A stretch of 64,000 bases of DNA from Nostoc sp. NIES-4103 (lineage in GTDB: Bacteria > Cyanobacteriota > Cyanobacteriia > Cyanobacteriales > Nostocaceae): contig NZ_AP018288.1 in the NCBI RefSeq assembly GCF_002368335.1, forward strand, positions 494,607-558,606. The letters are read 5' to 3'. Numbering within the stretch: position 1 is the stretch's first letter; each line of letters begins with the position of its first letter. Both the position numbers and the translations under genes were made by a program. Shown here piece by piece: positions 50,428 to 59,703 of this stretch. The notes under the pieces are model-generated. The model saw nothing but the letters and a program-made list of their open reading frames with translations. It searched no databases and was not told where the DNA came from.

Positions 50428-51849
50428 ATGACGCAACAAGATAATTCCCAATTCCGCATTGAACGCGATTCCATGGGCGATCGCCAGATTCCTAGTAACG
50501 TTTACTACGGTATCCAAACCCTACGGGCAACGGAAAACTTTCCCATCAGCGGCATCAAGCCTTTACCTACTTACGTAGATGCTTGTTTACTAATTAAAAA
50601 AGCTACAGCAATTGTCAATGGTGAACTGAATTGTATTCCCCAAGATATTAGCAAAGCAATTGTGCAAGCCACTGATGAAATTCTAGGGGGTAGTTTGCGC
50701 GATCAATTTGTCGTAGATGTCTATCAAGCGGGTGCTGGGACTTCCCACCACATGAATGTCAACGAAGTTCTCGCAAATCGCGCTTTAGAAATTCTTGGCG
50801 ACGAAAAGGGCAATTACAAGCGGGTTAGTCCCAATGACCACGTTAACTACGGGCAGTCTACCAATGATGTGATTCCCACGGCAATCCGCATCGGTGGCTT
50901 ATTGGCGCTTTTTCACACACTACACCCAGCTTTAGAAAAAGCGATCGCTACCCTAGAAAACAAAGCTGTAGAATTTCAAGATATCGTCAGATCTGGCAGA
51001 ACTCACATGCAAGACGCTGTACCTGTGCGTTTGGGTGAGAATTTTGGCGCTTGGGCGCAAATTTTGACAGAACACCAAAACCGCATTTACACTGCCTCTG
51101 GTGATTTGATGGTGCTGGGTTTGGGAGGTAGTGCAGCTGGCACCGGTTTAAATACTCATCCCCAATATCGCGCCCGTGTGGTGGAAGTTCTTTCTGAATT
51201 GATAGCAACTCCCCTAGAACCTGCACCTCACCTGATGGCAGCAATGCAGAGTATGGCCCCATTTGTCAATGTTTCCGGTGCTTTACGCAACTTAGCACAG
51301 GATTTAGTCAAAATTTCCCACGATTTACGACTAATGGATTCGGGGCCGAAAACTGGTTTGAAAGAAATTCAACTACCGCCAGTACAACCGGGTTCCTCGA
51401 TTATGCCAGGGAAATATAACCCAGTGATGGCAGAGATGACATCGATGGTGTGTTTTCAAGTGATGGGTTACGACAATGCGATCGCTCTTGCCGCCCAAGC
51501 CGGACAATTAGAATTGAATGTGATGATGCCGCTGATTGCCTATAACTTAATTCACAGTATCGAAATTCTGGGTAATACTATTGCTGCACTCACGGAACGT
51601 TGCATCCAAGGAATTACTGCTAACAAAGAACGTTGTTTAGCATACGCTGAAGGCAGTTTAGCTTTAGTAACTGCACTCAATACTCACATTGGTTATTTGA
51701 ATGCAGCTAATGTTGCTAAGGAATCTTTAGAAACTGGCAAATCTTTACGGCAAATTGTTTTAGAACGCGGGTTAATGAGTGAGGCAGAATTAGCTACTGT
51801 ATTAAATCTAGAACAGATGAGTGGTATTTTACCTCTAAGTCCAGAATAA
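50428..51849 (+). CDS. aspA: aspartate ammonia-lyase
   Basis: A 473-residue fumarase/aspartase superfamily enzyme. The flexible signature loop is GSSIMPGKYNPV; SGRTHMQDAVPVRLG and NYGQSTNDVIPTA are the other conserved blocks. The N-terminus FRIERDSMGDRQIPSNVYYGIQTLRATENFPISG is aspartase-like rather than FumC-like. It converts L-aspartate to fumarate and ammonia. A HIP1 octamer lies near the start. Confidence 0.9.
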   Translation: MTQQDNSQFRIERDSMGDRQIPSNVYYGIQTLRATENFPISGIKPLPTYVDACLLIKKATAIVNGELNCIPQDISKAIVQATDEILGGSLRDQFVVDVYQAGAGTSHHMNVNEVLANRALEILGDEKGNYKRVSPNDHVNYGQSTNDVIPTAIRIGGLLALFHTLHPALEKAIATLENKAVEFQDIVRSGRTHMQDAVPVRLGENFGAWAQILTEHQNRIYTASGDLMVLGLGGSAAGTGLNTHPQYRARVVEVLSELIATPLEPAPHLMAAMQSMAPFVNVSGALRNLAQDLVKISHDLRLMDSGPKTGLKEIQLPPVQPGSSIMPGKYNPVMAEMTSMVCFQVMGYDNAIALAAQAGQLELNVMMPLIAYNLIHSIEILGNTIAALTERCIQGITANKERCLAYAEGSLALVTALNTHIGYLNAANVAKESLETGKSLRQIVLERGLMSEAELATVLNLEQMSGILPLSPE

Positions 51850-51879
51850 AAGCAGTGGCGTTGCTGATTGAGAATATGA

Positions 51880-52005
51880 TTTTTTTTGCACGCAGAGTCG
51901 CCAAGACGCAGAGAGTAAGAGTTGAAAATACTTTATTTTTGAATTTCATATCCAAATTCAGCAATGCTACAAATTCTTGGCGTTCTCTGCGTCTTGGCGG
52001 TTCGA
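51880..52005. repeat. CGCAGAG inverted repeat between convergent genes
   Basis: CGCAGAGTCGCCAAGACGCAGAGAG (about 51891-51915) and TTCTCTGCGTCTTGGCGG (51982-52000) are inverted copies lying between convergent aspA and the P-type ATPase. Can form a long hairpin and probably ends both transcripts. Confidence 0.6.
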
Positions 52006-52007
52006 TT

Positions 52008-54755
52008 TTAATTTGGCGGATCGAAACGATTTACCACTGTCGCCCACAAAATCATTGGTGAACCTACTGCTAAACAAAACAACCACTGTTGTATGTTTAA
52101 TGGTGCTGTTTCAAAAACTTCATTAATCAATGGCACATGGGCAAAGACAATTTGCAAAAGAATTGCCCCTAAAATCCCAAATCCAATGGCGGGTATATCG
52201 ACATTCTCTTTAATTGTACCGTCCATCTTGGCGATTAAGTTCGGTATTAATTGACTAATGCTCAATAAATAGAATATCCGTCCGGCAATCAAAGAGTTAA
52301 TCGCCATTGTTCTGGCTAAATCAACATTACCTGTAGTTTGGCGAATATATTCAAATACTCCAAATATCACAATCCAGTTAAACAGAGAAATTGCTAAAAT
52401 CCTTTTTAAACGACTTCCCGAAATTAATGGTTCATTGGGATGACGCGGTGCTTGTTGCATGACGTTTTGCGCTTTTGGCTCAAAGGCTAAAGGCACTGTC
52501 ATAGTGATAGAATTGAGCATGTTTAGCCAGAGGACTTGTAAAGATAAAATTGGTAAATCTCTGGCTAATAATGTGCTAATTAAAATTGTCATTGATTCGC
52601 CACCGTTAACAGGCAAAATAAAGCAAATCGCTTTTAGCAGGTTTTTATAAACCGCCCGTCCTTCTTCTACAGCAGCTTCAATGGAGGCAAAATTATCATC
52701 GGTAAGCAGCATATCGGCGGCTTCTTTGGCGACTTCTGTACCAGCGCCACCCATGGCAATACCAATATCTGCTTGTTTTAAAGCTGGTGCATCGTTGACA
52801 CCATCTCCTGTCATGGCGACGATTTCACCTTTTGATTGCAAGGCTTCGACTAAACGCAGTTTTTGTTCTGGGGCGACACGGGCAAAAACTACACCTTCTT
52901 CGGCAACTTGGGCGAGTTCTGTTTTATCCATTTTTGCTAGTTCTGCACCTGTGAAAGCCAGAACTGAACCATTTTTGTTGATGCCCATACGGCGAGCGAT
53001 CGCTTGGGCTGTGATAGCATGATCGCCAGTGATCATTTTTACCTGAATCCCTGCTTCTTGACAGGCTTGTACCGCTTTAATTGCACTTTCACGCGGCGGA
53101 TCAATCATCCCCTGTAAGCCGATGAAGGTTAACCCAGTCTCAATATCTGGATGATCCACTGTATTTTGCCCGTCAGGTACTGCTTTCTTTGCCAAAGCTA
53201 GTACCCGCAAGCCTTGCCGTGCCATAATATTGACTTCCCGCTCGATGCTGGTTTGTCGTAATGTTTCTACACAATCTAATGGGCAAAGTTGTCCTTCACT
53301 GTTCAACATCAAGATGCAGCGTTGTAGAATTGCCTCGACTGAACCCTTAACATAGATAGTCTTACCTTGGGGTGTGGCGTGCAATGTCGCCATATATTGA
53401 AAGTCTGATTCAAAGGGAATTGCATCTAACCTGGGCATTTGTCTTGCTAAAGTCGGCTGACTAAAACCTGCTTTGTTGGCTGATGCAATTAACGCCCCTT
53501 CTGTGGGATCTCCCATGACTACCCACCTACCATTCTTGTTCTCTAAGTGAGAGTCGTTACACAACAACCCGGCAATTAAACATTCTTGCAAACCCCTATC
53601 AATGTTGAGGTTCACAGGTTTATCATTCATCAGGATTTCGCCGTCTGGTGTGTAACCTATACCACTGACAGTATATTGATGTCCCCCAGCATAAATTGCT
53701 TGTACTGTCATCTGGTTTTCTGTCAAAGTCCCAGTTTTATCAGAACAAATAACAGTTGCACTCCCCAAGGTTTCCACAGCTGGCAATTTGCGAATAATGG
53801 CGTTGCGTCGTGCCATGCGGGAAACACCTATAGCTAAGGTGACTGTAACTACTGCCGGTAATCCTTCGGGAATAGCACTGACTGTTAAAGCAACTGCCGC
53901 TTCTAAAGCTTCTTGAAAACCGCGAAAGCTTAATCCCACTACGAAGCAGAGGGTTGCTAAACCTAAGACCATATACAGCCAATTTTGACTGAATTTGTTG
54001 AATTTTCTAGTTAATGGGGTAGAAATATCGGTGTGTTGTTCCATTAACTGGGAAATCCGCCCTGTCTCTGTGGTGTTACCTGTGGCAACTACAACACCAG
54101 TACCTTGCCCAAAGGTAACGAAGCCACCCGCATAAGCCATGTTTTTGCGTTCAGCTAAAGCGGTATCTGACTTGAGAATTTGAATATTTTTTTCTACCGC
54201 TATAGATTCGCCAGTCAGGGCAGATTCATCAATTTGTAAATTTTTAACTTGTATTAACCGTAAATCTGCTGGAACTTTATCACCAGAAGTTAGTAAAACA
54301 ATATCTCCAGGTACTAACTCACCAGAAGGAATGCGTACTTTTTGACCATTACGGATAACGGTGGCTTCTGTAGTGATGGCTTTGGCAAGGGCTGCGATCG
54401 CACCTTCGGCTTTCGATTCCTGAATAAACCCAATGATGGCGTTGGTGGTAGTTACGCCCCAAATTACACCAGCGTTCACCAAGCTGCCAGTTAATGCCTT
54501 GACTAAACCCGCACACAACAAAATAATCAGCAGTGGTTGGTTAAATTGCAGTAAAAATTTTAACCACCAAGGCTTGCTTTTCTTACCTGTGAGTTCGTTG
54601 GGCCCCACTTTAGACAATAGCTGTTTTGCTACTGCACTACTTAAACCATTCTCAGCATCACTATGTAAACGGGCGATCGCTTCAGAAATCTCTAAAGTAT
54701 GCCAAACACCGGACTGTTTCTCTTCGGGTGCGATGGTATATGCTGCCTGTGCCAT
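52008..54755 (-). CDS. P-type cation-transporting ATPase (Ca2+-ATPase type IIA, PacL-like)
   Basis: A 915-residue pump. Order of motifs: N-terminal cation_ATPase_N (VWHTLEISEAIARLHSD), actuator loop TGES at 181-184, IPEGLP at 295-300 in helix M4 (Ca2+ site), phosphorylated Asp339 in SDKTGTLTENQ, then MVTGDH-type ITGDHAITAQAIARRMG and hinge TGDGVNDAPALKQADIG. The C-terminus has paired helices with DxxxN-type LNMLNSITMTVPLAFEP. It fits SERCA-like bacterial pumps exporting Ca2+ (or Mn2+). The promoter carries a symmetrical AGCACT array at 54790-54833. Confidence 0.93.
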   Translation of the reverse strand: MAQAAYTIAPEEKQSGVWHTLEISEAIARLHSDAENGLSSAVAKQLLSKVGPNELTGKKSKPWWLKFLLQFNQPLLIILLCAGLVKALTGSLVNAGVIWGVTTTNAIIGFIQESKAEGAIAALAKAITTEATVIRNGQKVRIPSGELVPGDIVLLTSGDKVPADLRLIQVKNLQIDESALTGESIAVEKNIQILKSDTALAERKNMAYAGGFVTFGQGTGVVVATGNTTETGRISQLMEQHTDISTPLTRKFNKFSQNWLYMVLGLATLCFVVGLSFRGFQEALEAAVALTVSAIPEGLPAVVTVTLAIGVSRMARRNAIIRKLPAVETLGSATVICSDKTGTLTENQMTVQAIYAGGHQYTVSGIGYTPDGEILMNDKPVNLNIDRGLQECLIAGLLCNDSHLENKNGRWVVMGDPTEGALIASANKAGFSQPTLARQMPRLDAIPFESDFQYMATLHATPQGKTIYVKGSVEAILQRCILMLNSEGQLCPLDCVETLRQTSIEREVNIMARQGLRVLALAKKAVPDGQNTVDHPDIETGLTFIGLQGMIDPPRESAIKAVQACQEAGIQVKMITGDHAITAQAIARRMGINKNGSVLAFTGAELAKMDKTELAQVAEEGVVFARVAPEQKLRLVEALQSKGEIVAMTGDGVNDAPALKQADIGIAMGGAGTEVAKEAADMLLTDDNFASIEAAVEEGRAVYKNLLKAICFILPVNGGESMTILISTLLARDLPILSLQVLWLNMLNSITMTVPLAFEPKAQNVMQQAPRHPNEPLISGSRLKRILAISLFNWIVIFGVFEYIRQTTGNVDLARTMAINSLIAGRIFYLLSISQLIPNLIAKMDGTIKENVDIPAIGFGILGAILLQIVFAHVPLINEVFETAPLNIQQWLFCLAVGSPMILWATVVNRFDPPN

Positions 54756-54789
54756 ACTTAATACCTTTACTCTAGTGTTAAATATGTTT

Positions 54790-54833
54790 TAGCACTAAAA
54801 ATAAGTGCTATTATTTAAATAGCACTAAAAATA
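54790..54833. promoter_or_regulatory. candidate operator array upstream of P-type ATPase
   Basis: TAGCACTAAAAATA occurs twice exactly (54790-54803 and 54820-54833), 30 bases apart. Between them AGTGCTATT (54804-54812) pairs with AATAGCACT (54818-54826). The result is three half-sites in alternating orientation, 35-80 bases before the ATPase start: the expected place for a dimeric regulator. Confidence 0.6.
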
Positions 54834-55120
54834 TTTGATAATAATCATAGTTACCTTTAATTGGCTACGGGTTACACGCAGTCCGCCAATTTGGGTTAGG
54901 CTCTATGTATGCCGCTCGACACTTGAGGCTACTGAGTATTGACTGAGAAAAAATTCCCAACAAATTTGCAAGGGTAAGAGCAAATTTCATCATTTTTCCG
55001 CGCTTTTACCAATCCCCAGTCCCTAGTCACCAGTCCCCAGTCCCCTTTACTGGTTGCTCAGGGGTCATAGAAGTGAGTATGCTTGCCGATAGGGTGGGGA
55101 TTAAAACCAAGGCAAAATAA
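54834..55120. other. intergenic region with CCCCAGTCCCTAG repeat
   Basis: Divergent promoter region of the P-ATPase and the 55121 ATPase. A CCAATCCCCAGTCCCTAGTC repeat block is at about 55011-55045. No gene. Confidence 0.45.
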
Positions 55121-56203
55121 GTGAATTTGGATCTGTCTACTTCTTTACAATTGATTGGGCGATCGCTGGAATTTCAGCGTATTGTCGAAGTGTTAGCGCA
55201 AGATGGAGACTTGCTAATTACTGGTGTACCGGGTAGCGGGCGACGGACTTTAGTGCGAGTAGCTACCCAAGAAGTTGGTGCGATCATTTTAGAGATAGAC
55301 TGCATCCGCGCGATCGATGGCGAAAGATTTATTCAACTGCTTGCAGAAGCCATTAGCCAAAATTGGCAAGCAGCACAAATTCAAGACTGGGTAACTAACT
55401 TTGGCAATGAGTTTTTTGTATTTCTTCCAGAAGGCAAACTCAAGTTATTGCGTTCCCTGAACCAAAAGCAGCTATGGCAAGCATTTGAAATTTTGCTCAA
55501 CTTGCTGCAATTCATGGCTGTTAATTTGAATAAGCGTGTGGTTCTAATTTTGCAGAGTTTTCCACATATTCGCTCTTGGGATCGCAATCATTTGTGGGAA
55601 GCTACCTTCAGGCAACAAATCAATATTCAAACTCATGTCAGCTACGTTTTAATAGCAACAATTGCAGAGACAAGCTATCATTCAGATGAAACAAATTATC
55701 CCCTAGAAACTATACAATTATCACCCTTAGCTAGTGATATTTTAGCATTGTGGGCAAGGGAAATATTGCAGACACAAAAACTGAAATTTGCACCTCGTTC
55801 CCAAGCACAGCAATTATTTTTAGATGCTGTACAAGGACATATTGGCGACGCTATGGCTATAATTCGCCGCCTACAAACTTTTTCTTATCCTGATGGGTTA
55901 ATTAGTGAAGCAGCAGTGCAGCAAGCAATAGAAGGATTACTCAAAGATTTGTCTTTAACTTTTGAATCTTTACTGATGTTATTACCAGCAAATCAGGTGC
56001 ATCTTTTAGAATCTTTAGCTTTAGATCCCACAGATAAACCACAAAGTAAAGAATATATTCAAAAACATGGTCTTTCAAGAGGTGGCAGCCTTCAGGGTTC
56101 CCTGACTGGTTTACAGCACAAAGGTTTAATTTACAGTGCTGAACAAGGTTATCAAATAGCTTTACCTTTATTAGCTTTGTGGTTACGGCAGAGATTGAGT
56201 TAG
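55121..56203 (+). CDS. AAA-like ATP-binding protein with altered Walker A
   Basis: A 360-residue protein from GTG 55121. LLITGVPGSGRRTLVRVA is a P-loop of the STAND/archaeal-ATPase kind, but the usual GK(S/T) is G40-R41-R42-T43. The Walker B place reads VVLILQSFPHIRSWD, lacking the acidic pair. Downstream are helical segments and a possible winged helix (YIQKHGLSRGGSLQGSLTGLQHKGLIYS), typical of the C-terminus of COG1672-type ATPases. It may bind nucleotide weakly or not at all. The next gene starts about 80 bases later. Confidence 0.7.
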   Translation: MNLDLSTSLQLIGRSLEFQRIVEVLAQDGDLLITGVPGSGRRTLVRVATQEVGAIILEIDCIRAIDGERFIQLLAEAISQNWQAAQIQDWVTNFGNEFFVFLPEGKLKLLRSLNQKQLWQAFEILLNLLQFMAVNLNKRVVLILQSFPHIRSWDRNHLWEATFRQQINIQTHVSYVLIATIAETSYHSDETNYPLETIQLSPLASDILALWAREILQTQKLKFAPRSQAQQLFLDAVQGHIGDAMAIIRRLQTFSYPDGLISEAAVQQAIEGLLKDLSLTFESLLMLLPANQVHLLESLALDPTDKPQSKEYIQKHGLSRGGSLQGSLTGLQHKGLIYSAEQGYQIALPLLALWLRQRLS

Positions 56204-56286
56204 TAGGCAAGATTTTAGAGACTTGATAAGCTAATGACTGATAACTGATAACTGATGACGTATTTACTACTTGTAATTTAGTATCC

Positions 56287-57258
56287 ATGCAGACTCAAAA
56301 ACCATCTGTCAGCCTGATTCGGGCTACTTCCTACGAACGAGAGGCTTTACGGGAATCTTTAGTCACACTGCTAGAACCTTTGGGGGGAATAGCTGCGTTT
56401 GTGAAAAAAGGCGATCGCGTTTTACTCAAACCTAATCTACTAACAGGTTCGCGTCCTACCAAAGAGTGTACTACGCGCCCAGAATTGGTTTACGAAGTTG
56501 CCCAAATGGTAATTGAGGTCGGTGGTCAGCCATTTTTGGGGGATAGTCCGGCTTTTGGTAGTGCCAAAGGAGTTGCATTAGCAAATGGCTATCAGCCACT
56601 TTTACAAGAATTAAATCTTCCCATCATCGAATTTCATGGTAAGCGTTACCAAACCGTTAATGAAAGTTTTAACCACCTACTGCTATGCAAAGAAGCAATG
56701 GAAGCAGATGTGGTGATTAACCTGCCTAAAGTCAAATCCCATAGCCAGCTAACCTTAACTTTAGGAGTAAAAAACCTCTTTGGTTGTGTTCCTGGCAAAA
56801 TGAAAGCTTGGTGGCACATGGAAGCCGGAAAAGACGCCAACCGATTTGGGGAAATGTTAGTAGAAACAGCCAGGGCGATTAACCCCAATTTAACCATCTT
56901 AGATGGCATCATCGGTCATGAAGGCAATGGCCCTAGTGGTGGTGAACCTCGACCTTTGGGGATTTTAGCAGCAGCATCAGATGTATTTGCCCTAGATCGG
57001 GCAATGGTAGAAATTCTCAACGTCCCGCCTCATCAAGTGCCCACCGTCGCAGCTTCCCAAAGACTAGGTGTTTGTCCGGAACTTGCTGCTATTGAGTTTC
57101 CTCACTTATCTCCCGACTTATTAAAAATAGAAGATTGGCGATTACCAGACAAGTTAATGCCCATCGATTTTGCGATGCCCCGCGTGATTAAATCAACCTT
57201 TAAACATCTTTACATTCGTTTTCTCAAAGAACCCATGAGTGCTTATAGCAGACAATAG
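56287..57258 (+). CDS. DUF362 domain-containing protein
   Basis: A 323-residue protein with the DUF362 pattern: GDRVLLKPNLLTGSRPTKECTTRPELVYEVAQMV, GGQPFLGDSPAFG, ADVVINLPKVKSHSQLTLTLGVKNLFGCVPGKMKAWWH and ILDGIIGHEGNGPSGGEPRPLG. Members often carry a 4Fe-4S module; none is seen here, so it is the short form. Function unknown; an enzyme acting on a carboxylate or aromatic substrate has been suggested for relatives, but nothing here proves it. Confidence 0.83.
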   Translation: MQTQKPSVSLIRATSYEREALRESLVTLLEPLGGIAAFVKKGDRVLLKPNLLTGSRPTKECTTRPELVYEVAQMVIEVGGQPFLGDSPAFGSAKGVALANGYQPLLQELNLPIIEFHGKRYQTVNESFNHLLLCKEAMEADVVINLPKVKSHSQLTLTLGVKNLFGCVPGKMKAWWHMEAGKDANRFGEMLVETARAINPNLTILDGIIGHEGNGPSGGEPRPLGILAAASDVFALDRAMVEILNVPPHQVPTVAASQRLGVCPELAAIEFPHLSPDLLKIEDWRLPDKLMPIDFAMPRVIKSTFKHLYIRFLKEPMSAYSRQ

Positions 57259-58060
57259 GGATTGGTGACTGGGGACTGGTGACTGGTGACTGGGGACTGG
57301 TGACTGGTGACTGGAAAGGAGACAAAAATAACTCTTCCCAGTACCCAATCCCCAGTACCCAATCCCTAATCCCCAGTACCCAATCCCTAATACCTAATCC
57401 CTTATATAGATTGACAAAATCAAAGTAATATCACTCAGATTTGATGATTTTGATTTTGAAGTATTTTTTTAGTGTTATCACTGAAGAAACATTGTAAGAC
57501 CTGGTTAATCCATCTGTATTTATTCAGTGTAGATTTATAGTTGATAAAATTCTGACTATCCAGTTATTCTTAAGTTTCCAATGTTTGGGTGTAACTGCTA
57601 CTGCATGGTGAAAAACTAGTGTTATGTTTCGGTAACATTTCGGTATCTATCAAAGGTAGTAAAAACAAGCTAAACTGCTAAAACTAGCGTCAGCCAGCTT
57701 ATTTGAAGATGTTATAATGCTGGCATACTCACCTGATAAAGGTTAACAATTAATCTCTACCAGTTGAAAAAATGTAGTTTAGACGACAATTTCTTAAGAA
57801 ATGCTTAACCTCAAGATTACGAAGATTACATATTGCAGCAAGGAATCGTAACATATTAATTACTTGGTCAATTCCGAAATGCTTAACCGTAACTTTGTAT
57901 CAAGATTATTATGTAACAAATTACTATTATGAAACTTGCCAAACTGGTTCATGTTCTTGGCTGCAACACAGTTGACAGTCAAAAAATAGATAGAATATCA
58001 TCAAGACTCTCGTCTAGAGAGTAAACCTCTAAGTGATGTGACGAATTTCAATAATTTTGT
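57259..58060. repeat. intergenic region: GGTGACTGGGGACT repeat block, then AT-rich leader
   Basis: 57262-57320 holds GGGGACTGGTGACTGG copies; 57335-57405 holds complementary CCCAGTACCCAATCCCC copies. The remaining 650 bases are AT-rich with TTCGGTAACATTTCGGTA and GAGTCTCGTCTAGAGAG-like small symmetries. No gene seen; probably the promoter of the small membrane protein. Confidence 0.55.
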
Positions 58061-58246
58061 ATGAATTCAAATAGTCAGTCTGCCAATGCCGAAACGTATT
58101 CCCATCGTTTGGCAGACATAGTGGGAACTGCGATCGCTCTATTAACTCTAACGCTACCTGTGTTTGTCATTGCACATTTTTCTTCAAGCAATGTGCAGAA
58201 CAACCAGCAACCTTTGACCTACACATTACCAAAAGGTGGAAAGTGA
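58061..58246 (+). CDS. small single-span membrane protein
   Basis: A 61-residue protein: polar start MNSNSQSANAETYSHRLADI, one hydrophobic helix (VGTAIALLTLTLPVFVIAHF) and a polar tail ending LPKGGK. The size and long regulated leader resemble small cyanobacterial membrane peptides that join photosynthetic or transport complexes, but I do not recognise it. Confidence 0.6.
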   Translation: MNSNSQSANAETYSHRLADIVGTAIALLTLTLPVFVIAHFSSSNVQNNQQPLTYTLPKGGK

Positions 58247-58668
58247 ACAATATCTCTAAAAATAGGGCATGGGGCATGGGGCATGGGGCATGGGGCATGG
58301 GAAATTGAGAATAAAAATTTTCATTTCCTCGTTGTCAACTAAAATTCATGAGCATTTGTCTGATTTTTTTGTGATTTAAATCACGGCTGATTAAAAGTAA
58401 AATTACCTTGCACAGGAATTTCAAGGTAAGTTAAGTTCAACCAAATAGTTAACCGAAAGCGTTGCCAATAAACCGCGCAACGCTTTTTATTGTTTGTGTT
58501 AAATCACACTTGCCGTTCCAAACACAAGATAAAACCAATGCCCGATGCCCCATGCCCAATTCCCTAAATTCACGAATACTTTGGGAAGAAGTCCATCTTG
58601 GCCCTAAAATTCTACACGGGGAACTAAAGTAGTTTCCCTACCATTCACCATTAGTTGAGGATTTTTTT
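58247..58668. other. intergenic region: GGGGCAT repeat and terminator hairpin
   Basis: GGGGCATGGGGCATGGGGCA repeats at about 58266-58300, a hairpin AAAGCGTTGC...GCAACGCTTT followed by TT (58456-58488), and CCCATGCCCAATTCCC at 58547-58565 complementary to the first repeat. The hairpin is a plausible terminator; the ppa promoter must lie after it. Confidence 0.55.
58456..58488. terminator. hairpin terminator
   Basis: Ten-base stem AAAGCGTTGC / GCAACGCTTT with an 11-base loop and a short T-run. It can serve the small membrane gene on the plus strand. Confidence 0.6.
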
Positions 58669-59181
58669 GTGGACTTATCCCGTATTCCTGCCCAACCGAA
58701 ACCTGGTATCATCAATGTTCTGGTTGAAATTCCAGGCGGGAGCAAAAATAAATACGAGTTTGACAAAGACCTGCAAGCTTTCGCCTTAGACCGAGTACTT
58801 TATTCTTCGGTAAGATATCCATATGACTATGGCTTTGTACCTAACACTTTAGCTGATGATGGCGATCCGCTAGATGGTATGGTGATCATCGACGAGCCTA
58901 CTTTTCCCGGTTGTGTGATTGCAGCACGACCCATTGGCTTTTTGGAGATGATTGACGGTGGCGATCGCGACGAAAAAATTCTCGCTGTACCGGATAAAGA
59001 TCCGCGCTACACCCAAATCAAATCCCTCAAAGACATAGCGCCACACCGCTTGGATGAAATTGCCGAATTTTTCCGCAGTTATAAAAATTTAGAAAAAAAG
59101 GTGACTGAAATTCTCGGTTGGCAAGATGTAGAGCAAGTCAACGCCCTAGTAGAAAAGTCCATCAGAGCTTTTAAAGGATAA
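58669..59181 (+). CDS. ppa: inorganic pyrophosphatase
   Basis: A 170-residue soluble class I pyrophosphatase from GTG 58669. The metal signature D-G-D-P-L-D is in LADDGDPLDGMV; YDYGFVPNTLADDGDPLD and the N-terminal NVLVEIPGGSKNKYEFDKD are family blocks. It hydrolyses PPi to drive biosynthesis. Followed by panD after a GAGTTA repeat. Confidence 0.95.
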   Translation: MDLSRIPAQPKPGIINVLVEIPGGSKNKYEFDKDLQAFALDRVLYSSVRYPYDYGFVPNTLADDGDPLDGMVIIDEPTFPGCVIAARPIGFLEMIDGGDRDEKILAVPDKDPRYTQIKSLKDIAPHRLDEIAEFFRSYKNLEKKVTEILGWQDVEQVNALVEKSIRAFKG

Positions 59182-59194
59182 TGGGAAAGTTAGG

Positions 59195-59282
59195 AATTGG
59201 AGTTATGAGTTATCAGTTATGAGTTATGAATTTTGATTTCTAACTCCTAACTCCTAACTCCTCACTCCTAACTCCTAACTTT
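59195..59282. repeat. GAGTTATGAGTTA / TAACTCCTAACTCC inverted repeat
   Basis: Plus-strand GAGTTATGAGTTATCAGTTA units face CTAACTCCTAACTCCTAACT units, giving a hairpin between ppa and panD. Same family as 24630-24750 and 11715-11775. Confidence 0.7.
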
Positions 59283-59308
59283 TAAATCGTTGATTCCCCC
59301 TAAACCAA

Positions 59309-59692
59309 ATGCACCGCACTATCCTTTTGGCAAAAATTCATAACTGCACCCTCACAGGGGCGAACATCAATTATGTGGGTAGCATCAGCATCGATAAAAC
59401 TTTGTTAGAAAAGGCAGGGATTTTGCCTTACGAGCAAGTACAAGTAGTAAATAATGCCAATGGTGAGCGCTTCATTACTTATGCAATTCCTGCTCCTGCC
59501 AATTCAGGAATAATTGAGCTAAATGGGGCTGCCGCACGTCTAGGCATTATAGGCGATCGCTTGATTATAATGACTTACGGGCAGTTTACTCCAGAAGAGT
59601 TAAAAAGTTACTCTCCCACAGTAGTACTCGTAGACGAAAAAAACCGACTTTTAGAAGTGCGGCACTACGATGACCTGCTCACTAAGGTCTAA
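59309..59692 (+). CDS. panD: aspartate 1-decarboxylase precursor
   Basis: A 127-residue pyruvoyl enzyme that makes beta-alanine for pantothenate/CoA. MHRTILLAKIHNCTLTGANI then NYVGSISID has the self-cleavage site Gly24-Ser25, which yields the pyruvoyl group. NGAAARLGIIGDRLIIMTYG closes the barrel. Complete length. The MBL-fold gene starts 11 bases after its stop, so they are co-transcribed. Confidence 0.95.
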   Translation: MHRTILLAKIHNCTLTGANINYVGSISIDKTLLEKAGILPYEQVQVVNNANGERFITYAIPAPANSGIIELNGAAARLGIIGDRLIIMTYGQFTPEELKSYSPTVVLVDEKNRLLEVRHYDDLLTKV

Positions 59693-59703
59693 TTTCAAAG
59701 AAA

